Assembly (NCBI GenBank): GCA_005223375.1
Contig: RXOD01005734.1
Location: 1-12,711, forward strand
Source: Amoebophrya sp. AT5.2
Taxonomy: Eukaryota > Sar > Dinophyceae > Syndiniales > Amoebophryaceae
Length of the DNA stretch: 12,711 nucleotides
Reading direction: 5' to 3'
Shown: positions 1-8,400 of the stretch, piece after piece
Layout: each line of letters begins with the position of its first letter
Position numbering within the stretch: position 1 is the stretch's first letter
The notes under the pieces: generated by a model
What the model was told of the DNA's origin: nothing
The model's database searches: none
Seen by the model: only the letters and a program-made list of their open reading frames with translations
Translations under genes and position numbers: made by a program

Positions 1-23
1 GTATTTGCTGTTAGATTCTAATA
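1..23 (+). repeat. 3' end of the 5' LTR (cut by window edge)
   Basis: This 23-bp sequence, ending in TTCTAATA, is identical to 11687-11709. The first position after it differs (T at 24, A at 11710), as expected where the left copy runs into the leader and the right copy into host DNA. The LTR does not end in the usual CA. The true terminus could be CTAA or CTAATA, because the two bases TA could belong to either side. Confidence 0.85.
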
Positions 24-40
24 TGGTGAGGCCAGAGCAG
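24..40 (+). promoter_or_regulatory. candidate primer-binding site
   Basis: The first bases after the LTR are TGGTGAGGCCAGAGCAG. They start with TGG, the complement of a tRNA 3'-CCA, at the position where minus-strand priming occurs in LTR elements. The complement beyond about 8 nt does not look like a tRNA T-arm, and I could not match it to initiator Met tRNA, the usual copia primer, or to its internal half-tRNA site. Position supports the call; primer identity is unknown. Confidence 0.4.
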
Positions 41-84
41 TCTTTGACCTGAGACTGCTACTACAGAATTGGAGTCAGATTTAA

Positions 85-429
85 CAAGCCCGACAGCCGC
101 TGAACACGACCGTTCGTGACGAACGTTGCAGACAAGGCCGCTTCTTTCACCCCAAAAACGCCGTGCGGTTTCAAGCTGAAGAACCTGTCTGGTTCTGGAC
201 AGAGCTGCATCCCCGCTGCTCTTATCCACCCAGCAGCGATTCTCGACAACCCGGAATCTTTCTTCAGTACCTGTGCAAGTACAGCGACTTTTGCATTGTG
301 CAGGACGTGCTAACCGGTGAACACTTCTGGGAAGTTCTCGATCATCACATCGAGCCGAGAAGTGAACAAGAAAGCAGCAGCTACAACGTCTCTTCAGACG
401 CCGCTTCAGACGAGCTCAGTTTCTCCTGA
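85..429 (+). CDS. small leader frame with SH3-like (integrase C-terminal-like) sequence; uncertain
   Basis: The frame is open from 85 to a TGA at 427-429 and has no in-frame ATG; GTG at 163 is the first alternative start. The readable core is EEPVWFWTELHP, then QPGIFLQYL, then VQDVLTG, then an acidic Ser-rich tail. Hydrophobic beta-strand-like blocks separated by a conserved Pro-Gly resemble small SH3-like folds such as integrase C-terminal domains. The same pattern occurs in the second leader frame (546-746): PG-x-[IF]-L followed by VQD-x-x-T. Without an ATG it may be a decayed remnant, or it may be translated from a spliced or non-AUG start. The fold is inferred from pattern only, and no function is assigned. 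Confidence 0.35.
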   Translation, partial: QARQPLNTTVRDERCRQGRFFHPKNAVRFQAEEPVWFWTELHPRCSYPPSSDSRQPGIFLQYLCKYSDFCIVQDVLTGEHFWEVLDHHIEPRSEQESSSYNVSSDAASDELSFS

Positions 430-545
430 GTTCGCCGATCACAACAACGCAGCCGCGGCACTAGGAGTCCCAACTCCTATAACAGCGTTCCCTTCACCAC
501 GTAACCCGTGCATCAACGTGCTGTTCTACCATATTTTGAACTTGA

Positions 546-746
546 ATGAACCGGCGTTCTGTGTCTGCTACACCACAAGTGGGACAGAAAATTTTGTACA
601 GGCTGAATAGGATCAACGCAACCTTCTCTGCCTCTTGGAGACCGGGATACATTCTGCGGCTTCTTAACCAGGGACAAATTGTTTCTGTACAAGACGCTTA
701 CACCAACCGCTGCATTTACTGCGCCGTCCGGAACGTGCAGTGGTGA
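546..746 (+). CDS. 66-aa leader ORF, SH3-like (integrase C-terminal-like); uncertain
   Basis: It starts at ATG 546, directly after an in-frame TGA, and ends at TGA 744-746, 49 nt before the gag ATG. The product contains PQVGQKILYRLNRI, SWRPGYILRLL, VSVQDAYTNR and a C-terminal VRNVQW. The layout G-x-x-[IV]-x-x-R, then W-x-P-G-x-[IV]-L, then V-x-D-x-x-T is like the small beta-barrel C-terminal domain of retroelement integrases and like the other leader frame. Pol residues about 1122-1170 have a similar pattern (PGMNVAVRRQ, then DGEVVTVY). It could be an expressed accessory protein, a regulatory uORF, or a relic of a captured domain. The ATG and the compact coherent sequence favour a real reading frame, but length alone does not exclude chance. 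Confidence 0.45.
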   Translation: MNRRSVSATPQVGQKILYRLNRINATFSASWRPGYILRLLNQGQIVSVQDAYTNRCIYCAVRNVQW

Positions 747-795
747 TTTACATACTTCGCTACAATCCGAACTTTGAGTACTAGCCAGGAGCAGA

Positions 796-2457
796 ATGGC
801 AGGCTGCTGGCGCGGTGTCGTCACCGCCTTTTGCGGCGACAACATCGACAAAGAAGTGAATCAACAGCTGCGCATCAAGCTGCTGGAACAGAAGCTAAAA
901 GAAAAAGAAGAGGAAACGCCGTCTGAGGCGATTTCTGACAACTTCATGTCGAAAGTGGAAGAGCTGATGTCGAAAGAGCGCACCGACATGGAAAAGAAGC
1001 TGAAAACCGTGTCGGAAGGCTACGAGGAAAAGCTGCGTGCTGTGGGGGAGAACTACGAGGAGAAGTTGCTCGCCGCCAACACGGAGATCGAGAAAAGCAA
1101 CGACATCTTGCAAGAAATGCTGCGCACCCGATCGGAGAGCGATGTGAATTCGCAGGAGGTGGGAAATTTGGAGCAGAAGTTAAGTGCGCAGGGGCAGAAA
1201 ATCGACATGATCAAGAGCATCATGGAGACCAACGACGATGAGGAAAATTTCGATCACGACGTGTTCGAAATGGAGCGGGCGTACAAGGAGGATTGGAAGC
1301 TCCTTGAGACCATCAAGCCCCTCACCGACGAAGAGTGGAAGGTCGATGCAGAAAAGAACAAGAAGATCCAGTCGCAGTTCTTCCATCCGCCGTTGCGAAA
1401 GGGCAAGACTTTCCGCGCATGGCAATCCAGCCTTTACCGCTGGGCAGTCCGGATGCTGAAGACCCGCTGGTCGATGGAGGAAGTGGGACATCAGGTAATG
1501 GAAGCGTGTTTTGAGGGATTTCCCGCCGCGTCGCAGATCGCGGAAGACAACGGTCCGAACCTGATCGCCATCATGGACGAGATGATCCCCGAGGAGAGCC
1601 CGATGATTGATTTCATCGAGTCCGAGATGCAGCGTCTCCTGCCCCTGGTGCGCCGCCGTGCAGGCACCACTCCCATGATGTGGCTTACCGCGCTGAAGGA
1701 CATTTTTAACAAGGAAAAACAAGTGTTGGGCGACAACTGCCGCTCCGACAAAAGCCGGTACAATTACATCATGAACTCCATCCGCCTGAGTGCCGTGAAC
1801 GACTCTTACATCCGCGGCGGTTTCCGTCCGCTTGCGCGCAACAACATGGTGAACATCCGTACCATGTTGCAGAAATTGAAGGTCACGGACACGCAGGTGT
1901 ACAACGAAAAAGGACACATGATCAAAAACTCGATGAATGAGCAGGATCACATGGAAGAGCTGTATGGGCTGTTCGGTGCGAGTCTGAAGGTGACCACCGA
2001 CCACACGCACACCGCCGAATACAACCAGTATCTGTCGAAGGCCACGGGCATCTCGCTGTACGGGCAGGCGCCGTTCTGTTCGGAAGTGACACCGGGTGGC
2101 GTGAGTCTGGACCAGGGCACTCACATTGACTTGTCTGGCGGCGGAAACGGTGGAAACGGGGGAGAAGAGGGCCTGAGCTTGAATTCCGGGGGTAAAAAGC
2201 TGACTCCGGAGGAGCTGCAAAAGATGAAGGACACGCCGTGTCCGTACGGGGACAAGTGCTTCAATCTGCGCACGAAGGGCGGGTGCTTGCGCAAGCACAC
2301 CGGAAAGGAAATCGCGCGTGGGCTGAAGGAATTCGAAGAGAAGTTCCCGGAGGCGGCTGCGAAGAAGAAGGCTGAGAGAGAGGAGAAAAAGAAAACTGCA
2401 AAAGCGGCTGCGGATGCCGCCAAGGCGAAGGCGGACAAGGAGAAGGGGACGAGTTGA
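796..2457 (+). CDS. gag: Gag structural polyprotein with CCCH zinc finger
   Basis: This 553-aa protein starts at ATG 796 and ends at TGA 2455-2457. It should form the cytoplasmic virus-like particle and bind the genomic RNA. Residues about 25-140 are highly charged with heptad-like Leu spacing and two YEEKL copies, which suggests a coiled coil. Residues about 175-400 include a block starting FRAWQSSLYRWA followed by a helical, capsid-like region, as in copia Gag (F-x-x-W and later an E-x-F-x-G-x-P type segment). A Gly/Asn-rich linker follows at about 440-460. C482, C488, C497 and H501 form a C-x5-C-x8-C-x3-H finger in place of the usual CCHC knuckle. The tail is Lys/Ala-rich and basic. Pol follows in the same frame directly after the UGA. 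Codon use is GC3-rich like Pol. Confidence 0.9.
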   Translation: MAGCWRGVVTAFCGDNIDKEVNQQLRIKLLEQKLKEKEEETPSEAISDNFMSKVEELMSKERTDMEKKLKTVSEGYEEKLRAVGENYEEKLLAANTEIEKSNDILQEMLRTRSESDVNSQEVGNLEQKLSAQGQKIDMIKSIMETNDDEENFDHDVFEMERAYKEDWKLLETIKPLTDEEWKVDAEKNKKIQSQFFHPPLRKGKTFRAWQSSLYRWAVRMLKTRWSMEEVGHQVMEACFEGFPAASQIAEDNGPNLIAIMDEMIPEESPMIDFIESEMQRLLPLVRRRAGTTPMMWLTALKDIFNKEKQVLGDNCRSDKSRYNYIMNSIRLSAVNDSYIRGGFRPLARNNMVNIRTMLQKLKVTDTQVYNEKGHMIKNSMNEQDHMEELYGLFGASLKVTTDHTHTAEYNQYLSKATGISLYGQAPFCSEVTPGGVSLDQGTHIDLSGGGNGGNGGEEGLSLNSGGKKLTPEELQKMKDTPCPYGDKCFNLRTKGGCLRKHTGKEIARGLKEFEEKFPEAAAKKKAEREEKKKTAKAAADAAKAKADKEKGTS

Positions 2458-2493
2458 ATCTCGTCTCCTCCCCCACCTCCTGTTGAAGAGGAG
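2455..2493 (+). promoter_or_regulatory. gag-pol junction: in-frame UGA, candidate stop-codon readthrough site
   Basis: Gag and Pol lie in the same frame and are separated only by one TGA (AGT TGA ATC context). After it the frame continues as ISSPPPPPVEEELLE. The first in-frame ATG is not until 2896, codon 147 after the stop, so independent AUG initiation of a full Pol is unlikely. Weak pairing is possible downstream: CTCCTC at 2465-2470 with GAGGAG at 2488-2493, or CTCCT at 2477-2481 with AGGAG at 2489-2493. The arrangement matches readthrough-type Gag-Pol expression as known in gammaretroviruses. UGA is also the stop of Pol, so general reassignment of UGA is not the simplest reading. Confidence 0.6.
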
Positions 2494-5400
2494 TTGTTAG
2501 AGATCGCCGCAGATCCTGTGGGGGAAGAGGAGGTATGCGGAGGAAATTTTGCAGTTCAATCACAGCCAAAGAAGAAGTTTAGAAATCGCAAGAAGAAATC
2601 TAAAGCAGCCACAGGAAAAAGTTATTGCGCGAAAGCGTCCGAAATTGAAGTACGCGTGATCGTGAGGGATGGTGGGAAGGAGGACTGTCACCAGGAGGCG
2701 ACGAAGGAGGAGAAAGGAAAAGGAGATGCTGGAGGGGAGAGTTCAAACTCAAAACTCGCGGCGTCCACTTTGCCGGCAGTTAACTCTCTGGTGGACAACT
2801 TCCAACCCGAAATCCGCAGCACGACATCATCTACCCGCAGCGCCGGACAGTCTTCGAGAGAAGTGTCGACATATCCGGAACCGGTTGGCAGCGACATGTA
2901 CCAAGTTTCTCATTTAGAGAGTGGTCTGTTGCGACAACCAAGTCACAGTGAAAAATCGAAGAATTTACCCACCTCCCGACGGGCTTCCTATGAGGACCGT
3001 GCGGTCTTTCCGCGCGGTCCATCAACAAGTCAGGTTTTGAAGGGGTGGTCACCCAGCAGCGACGTGATCATGGAGGACGTAGAGTCGAGAACCAGCACGC
3101 GTGACGCCGCACGAGTGCCCGTGCCGAGTTCTTCTTTGCCTTCCAGTTCTACGTCAACCCGCAGTACCGGTGTGCAGGACATGGACGCGTCGTCTTCAAT
3201 CGCAGGAGGAACCACTTCGTCTACAAAGCAGTCGTCCTTGCACAGCCGACACACAACAAACAGCCGGATTTCTGAACACGCGACAGCCAGCAGTTCCGTG
3301 CGCAGTTCCGAACCGATCGCAGCTGAAGCGTTGGAAAAATCTAAATCCAGCAGATCCGAAGTTCTTGAAGAAACAGTTCCGCAGTCAGATCTATCCGGTC
3401 AACGAAAAACCGAAGATCTTAGTTCCAGTTCCGCGCTCAACCTGAAAAACAGCCGTGGAAACAACAGTGAAGATGCACTTACTCAGAGCCATGTCCTGGA
3501 TGGATCGCAACCTCCAGAGACTACGGCCACCTCTACGACCTCTGCTGAAGAAAGCGTGGAAAACAACAGTACATCCAGCAGCATGCAGGCCGAGCCGGGA
3601 AGTCCTCCTTCGTCTGAGACTCTCTCGTATCGCGCCCGGAGGAATATTGCACGTGGAGTGCGAAGGAAGCTACTCAAAGAAGTAGCAAAGCAAACAAATT
3701 TCATCGCACCGCAGGGGGAGGCTCAGCATGACCGTACGGTCGAGCCACCACCTGCACCGCAGAGCAGCAGTAACGCGTCTTCTTCGAGTTTTGTGCCTGT
3801 CACGTCGGAAGAGGAGACGTCCTCAGAAGACAGACGGCCACGTAAATCGCGCCGGATTGCAGAAGGGTCGGTTTCTGCCGACAAGATGAAGCAGTATGGA
3901 GAGGTCTTATTCTCTCTAAAATCGAGCAAGAAGTACCCTCGCCACGGCGGCCCGGTGGGTCTCGATACCGATTCGAGTCACAACTGCCTACCTGGGTCTT
4001 TGCTGAGCATGGCAAAGGAATTCAGCAGAAATGGTGTAGTTGATGCTGACGTGCCCGTCTGTTTTGGGACAATGGGCAACGAAAGTACCGACAAAAGCGC
4101 ACCTACAGCAACAAAGCGGGTTTTCCTGTACTTCCGATGCCAACGAGATGAAGATCCTGAACCCATCGTGTACGGCACCTGGTTCGAAATCGTCGACGAG
4201 GGCAACATCTCGAACTTTCCGATTTTGTTGGGCCAGCCGTTCCTGCGCGAGTTCAAGGTGAACGTCTGTCACGACGGAGACGACGAGAAACCGTACGCAA
4301 CCATCAAGCAGAAACCAGTGCCGCTCTACGAAGGAGCGGACATCGCGATGTTGGAAATCGAGTTTGTTCCAGCTGCAGAAGTTGATCAAGCTCGTGTTGC
4401 GACTCCGCGACCCCGCCGCGTGCCAAGAAAGATCAAGGCCATTTCCGCGCTCACGGTCGATCGCGGCGCCACCGGTAAAATGAAGACCATGCAGGAGGCT
4501 GCGCAGGTACGTATGGCCACAGTGCAGAAAGTGAAAGCAAAGCTACAAAGAGAAAACGAAGAGAAAGAAATGTTTACTGATGCGGAACGACACCTCATGG
4601 CGCGCCCATTCATGATTTTGGGCGGCGCACATGGTGTTGACGCGAGAGCAGAACTCACAACCATTTTGGATGAAGCAGTGAGTGGAGTGGTGTTTAGCAG
4701 TATTGGTTCAGCAGATTCCGCTTCTTCTGGTGGAGCCTCGGGGGGAGAACCACCGTCGTGGGGAGAGCCACCTTCTGGAGGAGATCCGGCGTCGGGAGAC
4801 ACCAGTCATCACACCTCTACTTCGTCGACCGAGGACATCCAAAGCATCCTTGAGCGCGAGTTTCCAGACCTGACCGCCGCGGAGATTGCGTGGTTGCGGC
4901 GACAGCATCGGACGTTGGGACATTCCGCGTCGTTAGAGCTGTTGTTCAAGGGGCAGGCGAGGAAAGCCATGAAGAAAATCCGAAGTTTATGCAAAAAGTG
5001 TTGCGATCTGGACGACGCGGGGGCGATACATGAACGCGGAGCCCTGTTGCAATTCGCCCGGGACAAAAACGAAAAGTGGATCATCGACTCCTGCAAAACA
5101 CGACTCGGCAGAACGGTGTACGTTACAGATGCGTGCACTCGGTTGAGGGCAGGAGAGCTGGCAGACGATTGGTTCGGTGGCTTAACAGGGGCGGCGGTGC
5201 GCGTGGTGATGCTGATGCGACTCCTTTCACAAGGGTCATGTCAGCAGATCCTGTTCGATGAAGGAAATGAGTTTAACAACTCTCTCTTTCGTCGCGTGGT
5301 AACTTCCTGCAACATTCAGCCCCTGTCCATCGGGTATAAAGCGGCGTATCGAATAAGCAAGCTCGAACGCCTCAACAACATCCACAGGAACAACGTGCGG

Positions 5401-8400
5401 AAACTAACCGTGGAGCCGTACGACGCGAACATCGCAGCTCTCCTGTGGTCGCGAATGCAGAATGAAGTAATCGCCGAAAGCTTGGAAGAAGCGCTTGATC
5501 GGTTTCTGGAGGCGGAAAACAGCTCCGACGAGAACGAGTTGGAGATGTTAGTTCGGAGAGATCTGCTCAATGAACACCTCTTCCAAATCAACAGCACGCC
5601 CATTCTGGGTACATCTCTCACTCCGCTGAACTTAGCGTCGGGAGGCTACTATGCCGGCTCGCGCGACTGGGAGGCGCTGCGGGAAGATTTAGCAGAAGGT
5701 GAAGGAGGGGAAGCTCTGGATCAGTGGTTTGTCGCAAAAGCAAGACTGCAGGCCGCCGTTCGCAAGGCGATCCGCACGAAGGACGTCGAGTCGCTCCTCA
5801 AACGCAGAGAACTGGTAGGCCGCAACTACAAAAGATGTATCGACACTTCCAGACTCACTCCAGGAATGAACGTCGCAGTTCGACGTCAGGACGGGAAGTT
5901 CAGGCACTACCTCGATGGAGAGGTAGTGACGGTGTACGAGGATGGCGCTGATGTAAGAGTTGGAGGTGGAGTGACGAAATACTTTGCACGCGACATTGCG
6001 CTGCATAGTGAGGATGCGTGGGGAACGGCGTTGGAAATGTATGTGGACGGGGAAATCGGGGACGAACTCGAGACTCGGCTGTCGCAGGCATTTGAGCCAC
6101 AGTATCCCGCATTTTTCCAGGATCCAGTAACATCTGTACAAGGGGGTCGCAGCACGGCTAGTACTCGAGCCGCCGGAGGAGCTGGCATCGGACATGAGTG
6201 CAACATCTGCGGACAACTTTGCACGAGCGCAAATCGACTTCGTCAACACATGGCGATGAAGCATGGGGATGGGAAACCCGGCACAGCAGATCTTCCAGTA
6301 GATGAGGTGCCACATCTTCCAGTACAGTTTAAAACAGGAGAACGAAACATCATTGACTTCGATGACGTTGAAAGTGAACTGAGCAGCGACGGCGAGCAGT
6401 CGGAGCAGGGCGATGACGACGACAGCGGCGGAGAACCACCGCGGGCGTCACCATCAAACCTCACGGATAACGGAGCAGCTACAATTTTCGAAGACCGGTG
6501 GAGCGAAACTCCAGAGGAGCTGACTCGGTGGCATGTAGCGCCGCGTACTCACAAGTACGTACCAACTGCCGCTGATTTGCCTGGTTTCGATCCGAAGCTG
6601 CTCACGGGGGAGCGGAAGATGGTGGTGGTGTTTTTAGATACTCCTACCGAGGAAGTTGAATATCACGACAGCTGGAAGACCGGCAAGCGGTCGAAGCGCA
6701 GTGGAAAGTTGAACGGACTACGCGCGTTTGTGGGTCGCACCATCTACAAGAAGAAACCAAGCATGTTTCTTCGCGCCATGACCACGACAAGGGTGTCTCC
6801 TAACACGCGGGACGCTGAATTGAGTGCAGATCAAGCCCGCGAGACGGAGTTTCCGGACGCAAACGTCTACGAGTGGGCACAGCATTATCAGCAGCAGTTC
6901 TCTGACATTGACAAGGAGGCCTCGCAGCTGATAGAAAACGAGATTGAGCAAGCCGCCGAACGAGGAGGACCGCGTAGCAGTAGGTATGGGCCCGTGCGAC
7001 CAACACGAGCTCCACTTCGCAGCACGCCGGCAGCAGCTTACATCACCGTGTCGAAAGAACAAAGTAGTAAAGACGCCACTTGGATCGCCCCAGAGGAAAA
7101 GGCGGTATCGGGTGGATATTTGCATGAGGCGCTGCGCCAGAAGTTGCGTAACTGTGTCTCTACCATGGAGCTGAAAATCGAGGAGGGACAGCTGTATCTC
7201 ACACCGTCTTCGTCGATTCCGATTGGTAATGTGGTGCGGGGATATGACTTCTCGGTGCTGCCAGAAGTAGTTTCACGTCTTGGCGACAAGCAGCAGCACG
7301 ACGGGAAACTTCTCCAGAGTGACGGATTTTGTTATCTGTTTTCACAGCTTCTCAACGGGAAACCCGTAAAGGAGATGATGAACAGTTCCGACAACCGCGA
7401 CCTCGACTATGTCGTCACCGCGGTGGAAATGCAGAAGGGAGGAGCTCTAGCACCTTCCAAGTACATCGGCAACAGCGTAATCGTGCGATGGGGGGAAGAA
7501 CTTTCGCCGGAGATCGTCACCGAAGAGGAAATTCGGGACCGACCAGTGTCCGGTGCTGTGTGGGTGGCCAAATTGTATTATGAGGTCACGCACGACGCGC
7601 ACGAGAAAATGCAGTTGTTTACCGCTGGTGCCAAATCTTCGGCGGTGGAAGTGGATGAAAAGACTGCAGAACGACTTGGATTCCAGTCGTACTACGTGCC
7701 TTCTGTACGGTCAGAGGTGAAAGCCGTTGTTGGGCACGGGATCTTCGGGAGGACGGCGAGGAGAAAAGATGTTACTGCGCGTAACATCATTACGAGTCGC
7801 TTGGTGGTAGTAATAAAGATCGACCTGGGAACGGGCAAGGTGAGCCGCATCAAAAGTAGATGGGTTTCCCGGGGGTTCGAAGATCGCAGATTCCACAAAG
7901 GCGAAGCAGGGTTGAAGTGTCGTTCCTACACCATGGCAGACGCGTCGTACCTGTTCTTGCTGCAGTTCGCGCAAGCCCGGAAGAGCAACTTGTGGCTTGG
8001 CGACATAAAGGAAGCTTTTCTAAAAGGCATGAAGTTCTTGGAGTCGTACGGGGAGGCGTACATGGAAGATCCAAATTCGGAAGTTTGGATGACGGTTCCA
8101 AAGGTGATACAGCAAATGTACGAAGAATTCGGGCTACTGGAGGTCGTCGAGCTCCTTGCATCCATTTATGGATGCAAGGATGCACCGCTGAATTGGCAGC
8201 GCACGCTGCACAACGTGATGACGATTCTTCAGTTCAAGCAGAGCTTGGTGGACCCGTGTTTGTGGCTTGTTTACGCCACTGCAGCCGAAAAGCGGGCCAT
8301 CGCAGAGGACCGCGTCGACGAGTACTACTGGGACAAGGTGAAGCAGCTGGATCTTCTGGAGGCGGCGGATGTTGCGGGAGCGGCGAGTATCATCTGTGGG

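Larger units (their letters stand above)
24..795 (+). other. 5' leader between LTR and gag
   Basis: This stretch of about 770 nt precedes the gag ATG at 796. It would be the 5' untranslated and packaging region of the genomic RNA. It is long for a copia leader, which is usually short. It holds the candidate primer site and two small protein-like frames, listed separately. I see no RNA gene, tandem repeat or strong hairpin in the remainder. Upstream ATGs in the leader would have to be bypassed for gag translation, or gag is translated from a processed RNA. Confidence 0.7.

Noticed and set aside
24..795. CRISPR, tRNA or rRNA genes in the leader or LTR
   Set aside because: No regularly spaced repeats, cloverleaf or rRNA-like sequence was seen by eye.
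1180..2298. 372-codon open frame on the - strand opposite gag
   Set aside because: It mirrors the high-GC3 gag frame, has odd composition (many Leu, His, Val and Gln) and shows no motif. It is a shadow of gag.
2896..2898. ATG at 2896 as an independent start for Pol
   Set aside because: It would discard 146 open codons that continue gag in frame, and no initiation context or subgenomic promoter is visible.
5689..6315. 208-codon - strand frame inside pol
   Set aside because: Antisense to the integrase C-terminal and C2H2 regions, with no recognisable domain.
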